This document shows, in pieces, positions 7,453 to 16,096 of a stretch of DNA of 41,641 bases (positions are counted from its first letter, which is position 1; each line of letters begins with the position of its first letter). The notes under the pieces were generated by a model. It did no database searches. It saw only the letters and a program-made list of their open reading frames with translations, and was not told where the DNA came from. The translations under genes were made by a program, and so were the position numbers. Source of the DNA: a virus; the IMG/VR virus record IMGVR_UViG_3300025154_000201, positions 1-41,641 of that record; one strand, given 5' to 3'.

Positions 7453-7936
7453 GGATGTTCTGGCTTACTCGCGGGCCACCAGTAAAGGTCTTCTCCTGTG
7501 GCGCTGCATTTGGCGCTGCATTTGGCACTGCCTTTGGCACCACCAAGACCAGTTGTTGGACGGGCAAATCCGACTCGTCTTGCGGTTTGCCGTCTTTGAG
7601 TTCTGCAGGAACCACAATAGCGGTGACACAGCCGCTGGCGTGCTCTATAAATCCAATGATACTTCCAGAGAAGTTGGTGACGGAATCTTTTACTTTGTCC
7701 AGCAACTGAAACGTGTGTTGTACAGGTGGCTCGGGTTTTATGAACTGCTTCTCAACAACCTCTAATACGGTTTCGTCAAACCAGTTGGATGCCTGTACAC
7801 TTCCGTCGTCCTTTAATTTCACTGGATCCAATCGAAAGCGGGCCACACTGAAAGCTTTGATGAAGCGGGCGCCAACGTAACCGGTAAAGCCCGTGAGTTT
7901 GTCCTTGGCCATGTCGCCCAATTCAATCCTATTCAT
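7442..7936 (-). CDS. Phage protein with two copies of a KDKxTGFxG domain
   Basis: A 164-residue protein built from two related halves: residues 1-63 (LGDMAKDKLTGFTGYVGARF ending in a VLEVVE strand) and about 75-135 (LLDKVKDSVTNFSGSIIGFI ending VQQLVLVV). This short beta-rich domain is common in uncharacterised phage early proteins. The C-terminus has a low-complexity PNAAPNAAP linker. No catalytic motif is seen. It lies next to the ligase gene, so a replication-accessory role is possible, but the function is unknown. Confidence 0.65.
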   Translation of the reverse strand: MNRIELGDMAKDKLTGFTGYVGARFIKAFSVARFRLDPVKLKDDGSVQASNWFDETVLEVVEKQFIKPEPPVQHTFQLLDKVKDSVTNFSGSIIGFIEHASGCVTAIVVPAELKDGKPQDESDLPVQQLVLVVPKAVPNAAPNAAPQEKTFTGGPRVSQNIHGR

Positions 7937-7957
7937 ACTGTCTCCTTTGTTTTGAAG

Positions 7958-9358
7958 TTATCTCTTCTTTGACTTCACTTTCAAGATGTATTCAAGGTCG
8001 TCGGCCACGTTCTTGTCTGGGCGGATCTCGACAAATCTAGCATGGTCGAATGACCTGGGCTTGTCCGGATCCTTGGACTTGGATACGGCATTGAACCTGA
8101 CCGTGCAGATCTTGCCGATAAACGTCTCAGGGTCCTCGTCACGCATCGCGTCGGTCATGCCTGAGCATTTGCCTACCAGTCCGCCGCAGGAGCTTCTGAT
8201 GTGGAACGAGCCCAATCTGTGTTCGTGTTTGCCGCCGGCCTTGCCCTTCTCCCAGCCGTAGATCTCGACCTCACACTCCTTGACGGCCTTGAGTTTGGCC
8301 ATGTACAAGCTGGTGCCGTCTTTCCAGACCTCGTCCGGGTGCTTGACGATGGTGCCCTCGTAAGGTTCTTCGCCTTCCGGCACTGGCCGGGAGCGCACTT
8401 CGTAGTAGTGATCCCAGGCTTCTTCTTTTGTCCGCACCAGCCGGGTCTCTGTCTGGTGAATGATGTCGTAATCGATTGTGGCGGCGTCGATAACTTGGGC
8501 GACACACTCTCGCCGTTGCTGGACAGAGAGTGGGCTGTAGCCGTCGAAATAATGGTCGTAGGGTAGGCAGGTCCAGAGGGAAAAACTGATGCGGCTAAGC
8601 TCCTCCTGGCTGCCGTACCCGCCCTGGAATTTATTGATCGTGGCGTTGCCGAGTGTCCGTGGCAGCCAAGGGAAGCTGTCGTCTCCGGAAAGGACCAAGC
8701 CCTCGCCCTCGAACACGATTCCGGAGGCGAACGTGTCCTCGTCCACGCCGTCGACGTTAACGACGCCCGGGTCGAGGGCGAGGAAGTTCTCGTCGAAGTA
8801 GCCGCCGAAGTCGAACACCTTGCCGTTCCTGGATTCAAATATCGGCTTGCCGCCGGTCGGGATCTTGATCCTGATGAAGAGGCCGTTTTCTTTAAGCTCT
8901 GAAATCCCATAAATAGAGTTAGTGCCTTCAACCGGTGTTGAAAAGATGCGGTCGAGTTCGGCGTCCGTCGAGCACCGTTGATAACCAAAATACGGGATCT
9001 CCCCGGGCAGGATCTCGTGCAGTGACTTCGCGGAGAATCCACAATCCGGGTTCTTTCGGAGGATCTTGTTTAAGACCTCCAAGTGTTCGGGGGACTGGCT
9101 GCCGAGACCTGCCAACTGTTCCTTCTGGGCCTTGCTGGCGGACCCCTGGGCGTTCAAGACGTCGAGCAGGTCGTAGAAGTCGCCCTCGATCGGGTCTGTG
9201 GCTACGACCCTGCTGACGTTGAACGTCAGAGATTCGTCCAGGCAGTATTCCATAAAGCGGCTGAAGGCCGGATCTCCCATATAGTCAAGAACGAGCTTAC
9301 GTTTTCCTGCCTTGTTCGCGGCGTTGATCTCTGCTGCTTTTCTTAGAATTTCTTTCAT
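7958..9358 (-). CDS. ATP-dependent DNA ligase (T4 gp30-like)
   Basis: A 466-residue protein. ATG 9358 is chosen because AAGGAG lies nine bases upstream and the ATG overlaps the previous stop (ATGA). The predicted adenylation lysine is Lys156 in ELKENG, close to Lys159 of T4 ligase. Downstream are a FEGEGLVLSGDD segment (motif III region), RTLGNATINK, an EGTIVKHPDEVW motif IV near residue 340 and an AKLKAV motif V, followed by an OB-type C-terminus. It seals nicks using ATP. It sits at the end of a recombination/replication operon. Confidence 0.85.
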   Translation of the reverse strand: MKEILRKAAEINAANKAGKRKLVLDYMGDPAFSRFMEYCLDESLTFNVSRVVATDPIEGDFYDLLDVLNAQGSASKAQKEQLAGLGSQSPEHLEVLNKILRKNPDCGFSAKSLHEILPGEIPYFGYQRCSTDAELDRIFSTPVEGTNSIYGISELKENGLFIRIKIPTGGKPIFESRNGKVFDFGGYFDENFLALDPGVVNVDGVDEDTFASGIVFEGEGLVLSGDDSFPWLPRTLGNATINKFQGGYGSQEELSRISFSLWTCLPYDHYFDGYSPLSVQQRRECVAQVIDAATIDYDIIHQTETRLVRTKEEAWDHYYEVRSRPVPEGEEPYEGTIVKHPDEVWKDGTSLYMAKLKAVKECEVEIYGWEKGKAGGKHEHRLGSFHIRSSCGGLVGKCSGMTDAMRDEDPETFIGKICTVRFNAVSKSKDPDKPRSFDHARFVEIRPDKNVADDLEYILKVKSKKR

Positions 9359-9792
9359 CCAACACACTCCTTCTTAAATTTTTGGAACTCCGACACTCTG
9401 AACGCCTTGTCCTTAATTCGTTCGGCGTACTCCGCATCCATGGCCATCCTGTCTTTTATCGATACCGTGGCAAAGACGTATTGATTGTAGACGTCTTCTG
9501 TTTCAGCCACCAGCAGGTTGAAAACCTCGCCGTTCTCACACTTCACATACCAGGAGCTGTAACCATCAAATCGGTAGGGCTCGCCGGCGCCATACCGGAG
9601 CACATCCATGCCCAAGCCCATACCGTCGAATTGTTTCTGACGCAGGACGTAATCCTTGTCTGGGTTGGCGCCGGCAACCCCGAAGGCGACGGAGCCGGAG
9701 AGGACGCTCACGGCCTCGATGTAGGCCTTGTGGTGCGGCTTGAGCGGGGCTGCGGACTTGAGCAGTTCCTGCATTTCATTTGTCACCGGCAT
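9355..9792 (-). CDS. Nucleotidyltransferase-like protein
   Basis: A 145-residue protein starting at ATG 9792, with GGAGGTG upstream. Residues 33-47 read GSVAFGVAGANPDKD, resembling the G-S ... D-x-D active-site signature of the pol-beta (MNT-type) nucleotidyltransferase superfamily, with Asp45 and Asp47 as candidate metal ligands. The rest of the small domain fits a minimal nucleotidyltransferase. The substrate is unknown. The gene is coupled by ATGA to the ligase gene and follows sbcC, so a role at DNA or RNA ends is possible but inferred. Confidence 0.5.
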   Translation of the reverse strand: MPVTNEMQELLKSAAPLKPHHKAYIEAVSVLSGSVAFGVAGANPDKDYVLRQKQFDGMGLGMDVLRYGAGEPYRFDGYSSWYVKCENGEVFNLLVAETEDVYNQYVFATVSIKDRMAMDAEYAERIKDKAFRVSEFQKFKKECVG

Positions 9793-10027
9793 CAGGCACC
9801 TCCAAAGTTTGTTTATAAAATCGTTTATTTGGGTGCCCGGGATCTTCCCACCAGGAGGTGGTGCCCAATGGCACTGGATTACGGTTGACAATTGCGGACG
9901 GGCTGCCATCGTCGGCAAACTTCATGCCCAAGGCGTTTAGCGCCAGCCGCATTCTGACCGGCATCGGCACCTTGGAGTATTCCATAAATGAGTCGAGTTC
10001 CAGTTCATACGTTCTCGTTTCTTTCAT
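9776..10027 (-). CDS. Small hypothetical protein between sbcC and the nucleotidyltransferase
   Basis: An 83-residue protein with GGAGGTG before ATG 10027, starting four bases after the sbcC stop. It has no recognised motif. It includes an aromatic, proline-rich segment (SWWEDPGHPNKRFY). It overlaps the next gene by 17 bases, consistent with being part of the same operon. Confidence 0.6.
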   Translation of the reverse strand: MKETRTYELELDSFMEYSKVPMPVRMRLALNALGMKFADDGSPSAIVNRNPVPLGTTSWWEDPGHPNKRFYKQTLEVPDAGDK

Positions 10028-10030
10028 CTT

Positions 10031-12505
10031 TCACACCTCCACAATATTGTCTGCCAATCCGTCGCTGACCTCTTCGTGAGTGACCAGAATTACTTGAGGA
10101 ATTCCAAGGGACGCTACCTGGGCCATGGCCGCTGCGGTTCTCTCAACGTCCATCCCTGCTGCAATTTCATCTAACAAAACAAAATCCGTGGCCGGACAGA
10201 ACACCGCCCTGATCGCGGCCCGCATCGCCAACCCGAGGGAGTCCAGCGTCGACCCCGACAGCCTGACGGTTTTAATGCCGTTGACTTTAAAGACCTTGCC
10301 CTCCCTGGTGATGTCGGAAACGGTGCCGCGAATAGAAGAGAAGCACTCGTTGGCCGCGGTCAAGAGCGTGTTCCAGACGCCTTCGATTACGGTCGTGCGG
10401 GCCTCCGCGACCGCCCTATGCAGGGCGTTGTTCTCCGCGGACTTCAGTATCTGGTTTCTGACGCCCGGGATGTCGCCCTTGATCCCGGCCACGTCCTCGC
10501 CGTGTTTCTTGACGGTCTGCTGGTCGAGGGCAAGTTTGGTCGCAGCCGCATTCACGCCCTCGATCTGGGCGTTGAGCTTTGTCTGTAGCTCCACCAACTG
10601 TACCTTGCCAGTGGATATTGAAACTACAAGCACCTCAATTTGCTCGGATGGGTCCTTGAGCTTGGCCGACTGGGGCCGCAAGCCCGTGAGCTTGACCTCG
10701 GCCGCAGACAACTCCGCGCAGCATTTATGAAACTCCTTGGCCTTCCCCTCCAACTGGGTGGCCAAGCCCGTGCAGTAGACCACGTCGTTGTTGGCCTTGT
10801 CGATCTGCTGCTGGTTGGTTTTCTCCGGAGCGTCTGCGCCCCAAGATACGCTCCAGGGGTAGACGTCCTTATTCACCCATAGAGAAGTAGATGTAACAGT
10901 CTCCAACAGGGCGACGACCTTGTCCTGGACCGTGATGATACCTTCCAGTATCCTGACAGTCTCTTCTGTTTCAGTAAGGGTTTCCCTCAATTTACCAATA
11001 CTCTCGTTGATCTGTCCGAGTCCCTTCGCCCGAGCCTGCTCCAGAATAACGATCAACTCCTCAGTCTTCTTAAGGGTGCGGTCGAATTCCTTCTCCAGAT
11101 CTTTTTCCTGCTGCGCACGGGCATCACGCTGCTTTTGATAGGCAGCTTTGAGATTAGCCTCCAGGGCCAACCTGGTATCATTTAAGAGCACCAGCTCGTC
11201 GTTGACGCTGTCGTTGATAGCTGCAGCCTTCTCGCTGAGATCTGTCCCACAGGTCGGACAAGTAGTCTCGGCCATCAGCTTGGATTTCTCCACAGCCATG
11301 CGGGTGCCCACGTCAGCGATCTCTTGTTTGAGCTTGGCCACCTCCTCGGAGTCTCCGGTCATCGCTTTCAGCACTGCCTTCTGTTTGGAGATGTCCGCTG
11401 CTTTTGCCTGCAGAGCCTCCACTTGCTTGTCTATTATCGGCGAGGCCTCAAGCGTAGCCGCCTTCTTCTCACTGGCCTTTAGTTCCGCCTGCAGCACTAC
11501 TGCCGCTTTCCTTGTACCCTCCAGTTCTTTGTGGAGGTCCTCCAGGCTTTCATCCCACGTATCGTCGCAGCCGACGAAGTCGACAACCCGCCGGTAATCG
11601 TGGTAGGCTGTCTGCTTTTTCTCCAGATCGGCAAGGAACGCCCGGGCGCCATCCAGCCGACTCTTGGAGCAATTAATCTCCGTCTCCAGAATTTTGACCT
11701 GATCGGCTATCTTCTTCTGGCTACCCTGCAAATCACTTACGGCTTGCTCCTGGTCGGCTACGGCCTTGACCGCGCTGTCGAACTCCCGCTTTTGGCTCCG
11801 CAGAGTTTCCAGCTCTGTGTTCTGCTGAGCCAGGACGTCGACCGCAGCAGCGACTTTGTTCTTTGCGGCGTCGACTCTTACCTCCCACTCTTTCAGGCTT
11901 TTCTGGTCAGCAGCCAGATCCGGCAGCTCTTCCGCTTCCTTCGCAGTCAATTTTTCCTCGAGGGCTGCAATCTGTTGATTCAGGGCCTGTTGGTCAATGA
12001 CTGGGTACTTGGCCTTCATCCGCTCGACCAGCTGATCGATCTGGTCAAAGTTGGCGAGGTTCTCAATGAACTTGGTAGCGTCCGCGTTGCCGGACTCCAG
12101 TATCCCCTGGATCTTGCCCTGCTGGGCAATCATGACGTTTCGCTCTGTGCCCTTCTCGATGCCGAAGTGGCGCAGGAAAAAGTCCGTGACGTCGCCGTGG
12201 CCAGAGACCTCGACCTTGCCGTCGTCGCTGACAACGGAAGCAGATGCCTTGGATCGATGAACAGTGTACTGGCCATAGCGCAGGTTGGTGGCCAGGCTGC
12301 CGACCTTCTCGCCTTCCGTGACCACATCCTCCCAGCCGCCCCGGAGGGCGCTGCTGCCAAAGAAGGCAATGGCGATCGCTTCCAGGATGGTGGTCTTGCC
12401 AGCCTCGTTGGCGCCGCGGATGACGTTAAATCCGGGGCCGAATTGGAAAAATCGTTTTCTGTGAATCCCAAAATTTGTCAGGGTAATGCTGTCTATTGTT
12501 GGCAT
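10031..12505 (-). CDS. SbcC/Rad50-like ATPase (T4 gp46-type recombination endonuclease subunit)
   Basis: An 824-residue SMC-type ATPase. Walker A is GANEAGKTT at residues 31-39. Long coiled coils flank a zinc-hook CPTCGTDL near residue 415. The C-terminal half-site has the ABC signature RLSGSTLDSLG, Walker B FVLLDEIAAGMD and an H-loop VTHEE. The partner nuclease SbcD lies immediately upstream. Together they process DNA ends for recombination-dependent replication, as gp46/gp47 do in T4. The start has AAAGGAGC upstream. Confidence 0.92.
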   Translation of the reverse strand: MPTIDSITLTNFGIHRKRFFQFGPGFNVIRGANEAGKTTILEAIAIAFFGSSALRGGWEDVVTEGEKVGSLATNLRYGQYTVHRSKASASVVSDDGKVEVSGHGDVTDFFLRHFGIEKGTERNVMIAQQGKIQGILESGNADATKFIENLANFDQIDQLVERMKAKYPVIDQQALNQQIAALEEKLTAKEAEELPDLAADQKSLKEWEVRVDAAKNKVAAAVDVLAQQNTELETLRSQKREFDSAVKAVADQEQAVSDLQGSQKKIADQVKILETEINCSKSRLDGARAFLADLEKKQTAYHDYRRVVDFVGCDDTWDESLEDLHKELEGTRKAAVVLQAELKASEKKAATLEASPIIDKQVEALQAKAADISKQKAVLKAMTGDSEEVAKLKQEIADVGTRMAVEKSKLMAETTCPTCGTDLSEKAAAINDSVNDELVLLNDTRLALEANLKAAYQKQRDARAQQEKDLEKEFDRTLKKTEELIVILEQARAKGLGQINESIGKLRETLTETEETVRILEGIITVQDKVVALLETVTSTSLWVNKDVYPWSVSWGADAPEKTNQQQIDKANNDVVYCTGLATQLEGKAKEFHKCCAELSAAEVKLTGLRPQSAKLKDPSEQIEVLVVSISTGKVQLVELQTKLNAQIEGVNAAATKLALDQQTVKKHGEDVAGIKGDIPGVRNQILKSAENNALHRAVAEARTTVIEGVWNTLLTAANECFSSIRGTVSDITREGKVFKVNGIKTVRLSGSTLDSLGLAMRAAIRAVFCPATDFVLLDEIAAGMDVERTAAAMAQVASLGIPQVILVTHEEVSDGLADNIVEV

Positions 12506-12525
12506 CTGTTTGCTCCTTTAATTTG

Positions 12526-13548
12526 TTATGCCAACAATAGACAGCACTTTTCCCGGTACTTCTCCGGTACGGCCTGGATCAGCAACTCAACCACATTGAT
12601 GTTGGTGACCTCCTCCGCCTGCAGGACTTTGCCCTCGACCACGACCGAGACGGCGTTGCTGACGACAAACGCCGACGACTTCCGGCGGAACTTGTCGACC
12701 TCCTGAATGACCTTGGCAAAATCCGCTTTTGCGACCTCGCCGTGGACCCGGACGAACTGGGCTGTGTCCGGGACGGTGTCCAACAGTTCTACTGGCACGT
12801 CGTAATAGTTGCCGGCGGCGGTCCAAGTCCGCTCTTTAACGATCTGCCCGTTCTCAATTCTCAGCAGGAACTTCTCGTCGTTGCCTTTGCAGTCTGAGAT
12901 ACTTGTCGGGAACTGATTACCAATCACATGCACGTTCGGGAACGGTCGGCGGCGCTGGTGCTCATGGCCGCAGATGACCGTGACGCCCTTGTCGTGCAAG
13001 GTCTTGACCTGGTCCTTCGAGATATTGATACTGTGATCCCCTACCGCAAAAGGATTATCAACATTGCTATGTAGGTACAGGAAGTCGACCTCGTCCGTGA
13101 CCGCGCTTACGGCTGCGTCGAACTGCTCCTGGTTGAACATATGCGGGATTACGTAGTGGACCTTGCCGTCGTCCTCGAACAGGTAGGGGGCGTCGAAGAC
13201 GAACACGACGTTGCCCTGGCTGATGTTGGCGAGTAGCTCAAGGGAGCAGAGGTTCTGCCTGTCCTTACTACGTGAATCATGGTTGCCTCTAACCAGGATC
13301 AGGACGCAATTTGGAGCGTCGGCCATAAAACTCACCAGGGCCTTGTACACCTCAAGAAACACCCACTCTTCTACCTTGGCCTTGTTGAAAAGGTCCCCGA
13401 GGATGAGCAGGTGGTCCGCGTCCTTGCTGCGGGCAAGGAGGTTCTTGAACTGATTGACAGCGTAGAGCTGCAAGGCCTCCCTCGATGTCTCCGTCGTGCC
13501 GCCTACTCGATTGACATCAAGATGTATGTCGTTGATTGCCTTTATCAT
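12526..13548 (-). CDS. SbcD/Mre11-like nuclease (T4 gp47-type)
   Basis: A 340-residue metallophosphoesterase. The metal-binding series is visible in order: NDIHLD (Asp7, His9), GDLF (Asp52), RGNHD (Asn89, His90), then a later LHSN and GHEH. These match the Mre11/SbcD two-metal site. The ATG has AGGAGG upstream and overlaps the stop of the HNH gene. It forms the nuclease subunit with the SbcC homologue 20 bases downstream. Confidence 0.92.
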   Translation of the reverse strand: MIKAINDIHLDVNRVGGTTETSREALQLYAVNQFKNLLARSKDADHLLILGDLFNKAKVEEWVFLEVYKALVSFMADAPNCVLILVRGNHDSRSKDRQNLCSLELLANISQGNVVFVFDAPYLFEDDGKVHYVIPHMFNQEQFDAAVSAVTDEVDFLYLHSNVDNPFAVGDHSINISKDQVKTLHDKGVTVICGHEHQRRRPFPNVHVIGNQFPTSISDCKGNDEKFLLRIENGQIVKERTWTAAGNYYDVPVELLDTVPDTAQFVRVHGEVAKADFAKVIQEVDKFRRKSSAFVVSNAVSVVVEGKVLQAEEVTNINVVELLIQAVPEKYREKCCLLLA

Positions 13549-14249
13549 ATTACCTCCTGAATTCTATTAGGCAAACTATGCTCTGTAATAAAATTGTTTC
13601 GACTTTTAAGTGCAGCTTCTACAGTGCTAAAAACACCTAAATTTATCTGCCTACCCGGTGCACCTTCCGGGGCTCCACTAAAAACTCTGGAGCCGATGTA
13701 AGCTCGGAATCCAGTACCACTGGGCGATACGCCGGCAATCCCAGTTTTAGAGTTTCTAGTTTTACTGCCATACTCTCTGTTATGGTTATTCACCAACCTG
13801 GTCACAAACCTACAGTTATCTGGTGTGTAGTCCCCGTTGTTATCTTCTCGATCAATGTCCAGTCCTTTCACCCACCCGTTATTCTGACACCAAGAGACAA
13901 ACTCAGCAGGATTATCCAGCCACTTATCCCAAACCTTAATGCCTCTGCCACCATATCGGGCGTACAGCCTATCTTTCTCAGAATAGCACCGTCTTAGTAT
14001 TAACAACCAAATAGGGTATATTGGGGAGTCTGACACTCCGTGGGTTGTGTTACTTGATACCCGCACTTCCTCACGGTGGCAGCCACAAGACTGTGTGTGA
14101 CCTGATCTTAAGTGGGTAGATGCCACGGCAGCTACATTGCCGCAGGAGCACTTACAAGACCATATGGTGTGTTTACCTTTGTTAGGTAGCTGACTTAACA
14201 CAGTTAGTTTCCCGTATTGCTCCCCGATTAGGTTAATAAATTTGCCCAC
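13545..14249 (-). CDS. HNH homing-type endonuclease
   Basis: A 234-residue protein if read from GTG 14249, which has GGAGG eight bases upstream; ATG 14255 is an alternative that overlaps the previous stop. The N-terminus has a zinc-binding CKCSCG ... SCGC set. The central GLDIDREDNNGDYTPDNC segment is characteristic of phage HNH endonucleases, and the C-terminus contains an AP2-like DNA-binding region (GIAGVSPSGTGFRAYI). Such genes are selfish mobile endonucleases. Both ends overlap neighbouring operon genes, so it is inserted without breaking translation coupling. Confidence 0.8.
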   Translation of the reverse strand: MGKFINLIGEQYGKLTVLSQLPNKGKHTIWSCKCSCGNVAAVASTHLRSGHTQSCGCHREEVRVSSNTTHGVSDSPIYPIWLLILRRCYSEKDRLYARYGGRGIKVWDKWLDNPAEFVSWCQNNGWVKGLDIDREDNNGDYTPDNCRFVTRLVNNHNREYGSKTRNSKTGIAGVSPSGTGFRAYIGSRVFSGAPEGAPGRQINLGVFSTVEAALKSRNNFITEHSLPNRIQEVI

Positions 14250-14251
14250 GG

Positions 14252-14731
14252 TCATTTCCTCCAATCGAATTCCCACCCAATAAGTTCATAAAGAAAATCC
14301 ATCAACACCCCTGACTCGTCGTAAGCGACAAAGTTTCTGCCCTCAGGGTCGAAGTAGTTGTGGATCGTTTCAATCCGTTTGGCAATTTCCTCCAGCAGGT
14401 ATTTCTTGCGGCGGTCGGATCCCCGGTCCAATTGATCTTGAACTACTCTGGCACACATGCATGCCAAGTTGACAGGTGTCAACCGTATCCGCTGCTGGCC
14501 CTCTAAAAAGTCGTGCCATTTCAAAATCGCCGGCTGGATATGGCGTTTGAAATTATTGATGTCGTCGCCCGTGGCCTCCCATACGGCGATGGTGTCGTCC
14601 ACGACCTCCTTGGTGTCCTCGATAAATTTTCTCCAGTCAACCCGCGACACCGTTCCGGGTATTGACATCACTGCCAAACACCCGGAAACGGCCGCGAGCA
14701 CTGTGAGCTGTTGGTTGGTGCATTTGCTCAC
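14252..14731 (-). CDS. Hypothetical protein with hydrophobic N-terminus
   Basis: A 159-residue protein starting at GTG 14731, with GGAGGAG eight bases upstream; the GTG overlaps the stop of the preceding gene (GTGA). Residues 8-28 form one hydrophobic segment (LTVLAAVSGCLAVMSIPG) that could be a signal anchor or a signal peptide. The rest is charged and helical and has no recognised motif. It pairs with an upstream membrane protein gene. Confidence 0.6.
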   Translation of the reverse strand: MSKCTNQQLTVLAAVSGCLAVMSIPGTVSRVDWRKFIEDTKEVVDDTIAVWEATGDDINNFKRHIQPAILKWHDFLEGQQRIRLTPVNLACMCARVVQDQLDRGSDRRKKYLLEEIAKRIETIHNYFDPEGRNFVAYDESGVLMDFLYELIGWEFDWRK

Positions 14732-15066
14732 TGCTTGATCTCCTCCTTTAGATAAAACTGCAGATACGGCGCTCTGGCTGCCAGCTTGGTTCTATATATT
14801 TCAGCTTCTTCCTTGTCGTCGAACCACACCGAGCTAAGTGTTACTGAGCTGAAAGTGCCCTGACTTATTACCCACCACACAGTTTCCGGCCTTTTCGGCT
14901 TCCCCCAGATACGGAGAGTCACCAGCAGACAGAGTGCCACACCGAGCTGACAGAGAATCATTTGGTATGTGGTCAGCATTCCCGCCAAGCTCGACAAGAG
15001 AAAACCCAAGACGGCTATATGCGGACCGGCCCACCAAGCTGCCAGCTTCACACGGTATCGCCACAT
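14728..15066 (-). CDS. Small membrane protein with two predicted helices
   Basis: A 112-residue protein with GGAGGTGGAGG before ATG 15066. Two hydrophobic segments (about residues 15-31 and 36-52) are followed by a soluble C-terminal tail. No family is recognised. It is coupled to the next gene by overlapping stop and start codons, which suggests that the two membrane-associated proteins work together. Confidence 0.6.
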   Translation of the reverse strand: MWRYRVKLAAWWAGPHIAVLGFLLSSLAGMLTTYQMILCQLGVALCLLVTLRIWGKPKRPETVWWVISQGTFSSVTLSSVWFDDKEEAEIYRTKLAARAPYLQFYLKEEIKQ

Positions 15067-15314
15067 ACCGCCTCCACCTCCTGGACGGACTCACAATGAA
15101 ACGACCGCCAGCCGACGCCGATCTCGTAAACATTCAGAAGCCCCGGCGGGGTGACTTTGACTTTGTCGCTCTTGGGGTGGTGTTCGTCCGGGACAAGCCC
15201 TAAGTCCCTGGTACAGACCATTTCCCGCAAGGACTTGTCTTTCTTCTCAAAAGTAACCTTCAAGGTGGTGTGCTTGGCAAACAACTCTTTTACTTCTGCT
15301 TCGGTAAATTTCAT
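15048..15314 (-). CDS. WYL_2-like (DUF2693, Sm-like) small phage protein
   Basis: An 88-residue protein with AAAGGAGC upstream of ATG 15314. The phrases VTFEKKDKSLREMVCTRD, a loop, and VGWRSFHCESVQEVE match my memory of the small Sm-like WYL_2/DUF2693 family common in phage early regions, where VxFxKKDGxxRxMxCTR is typical. The family is thought to be a ligand- or nucleic-acid-binding beta barrel. The molecular role here is not known. Confidence 0.65.
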   Translation of the reverse strand: MKFTEAEVKELFAKHTTLKVTFEKKDKSLREMVCTRDLGLVPDEHHPKSDKVKVTPPGLLNVYEIGVGWRSFHCESVQEVEAVCGDTV

Positions 15315-15338
15315 GGTACGCTCCTTTAAAATGTGTTG

Positions 15339-16073
15339 TTAAATGCCCTTCTCAGTCAACCACATTGCTTTATCCCTCAACGCTTGGGCACCGACCTGGA
15401 CCTTGTCCACGTTCAAGGTGTCGACGATCTGGAAATACTGGTCATACAGGTGGAGCCCATCCGAGAACGCGACGATCTTGCCGTCTTCGACCTGCATCTC
15501 AGCGGCTTGCAAGTACGCGAGCACGATCTCTTTCAATCTCTGCAGGCCGCCGAGGTTCTCAGGCAAGCCGGCGTACAGATCCCAGGACCGGAAATACACG
15601 GTCATATTCAACCGCCCGTTCACCACCTTGAATGATATAGATCGGAGACAAGGAGGGTCATCAAGAAAGGTGGTCTCAATGTTACCGATGCAGATCGTCG
15701 CTTGGTTGGTATTGCCGTTCGACGATACAAGCAACTCCACAATTCTGACCAACTGCTTGGAAATGAATTCGCCGTAAGTGTAGACCTCGTTGTCGCTCTT
15801 TTCCGATCCAACGATGTAGCGCAGGAAGTAGGCCTCGATCTTCTCGTCGCTTGTGGGTGGTGGCACCCCAGGCGGCAAAATCGGTGCAAGCGGGCGGGTC
15901 CCCGGTTGGTCAATGACGATCTTTACCCCCTCCAGCTGCTTGCGGATCTGACCGACATAGGACCCACCCTTTACCAGGAAATCATAGCCGTTCTTGACAC
16001 ACAGCCACATTACCTCCCGCCAGGCCGAGTCGATCGTTGCTGCCCTCACGCAGCAGCACTCTTCATTTATCAT
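15339..16073 (-). CDS. Thymidylate synthase-like enzyme (dUMP-type active site)
   Basis: A 244-residue protein with AAAGGAGC upstream of ATG 16073. Thymidylate synthase landmarks are in order: a nucleophile in PPCLR (Cys142), FRSWD (Arg162, Ser163, Asp165), GLPENL (Asn173) and HLY (His208, Tyr210). The Asn at 173 corresponds to the residue that selects uracil over cytosine, so dUMP is the likely substrate. The product could be dTMP or, in phages with modified bases, 5-hydroxymethyl-dUMP. Shortness and PPCL instead of PCH suggest an archaeal or phage branch. Confidence 0.7.
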   Translation of the reverse strand: MINEECCCVRAATIDSAWREVMWLCVKNGYDFLVKGGSYVGQIRKQLEGVKIVIDQPGTRPLAPILPPGVPPPTSDEKIEAYFLRYIVGSEKSDNEVYTYGEFISKQLVRIVELLVSSNGNTNQATICIGNIETTFLDDPPCLRSISFKVVNGRLNMTVYFRSWDLYAGLPENLGGLQRLKEIVLAYLQAAEMQVEDGKIVAFSDGLHLYDQYFQIVDTLNVDKVQVGAQALRDKAMWLTEKGI

Positions 16074-16096
16074 TTACTTGCTCCTTTGATTGGGTC

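Noticed and set aside
8173-9042. - strand frame of 289 codons rich in Ser, Arg and Ala
   Set aside because: It is the out-of-frame shadow of the ligase gene, with low-complexity composition and no ribosome site.
11531-12706. Long + strand open frame of 391 codons
   Set aside because: Antisense shadow of sbcC and the end of sbcD, whose motifs are complete on the other strand.
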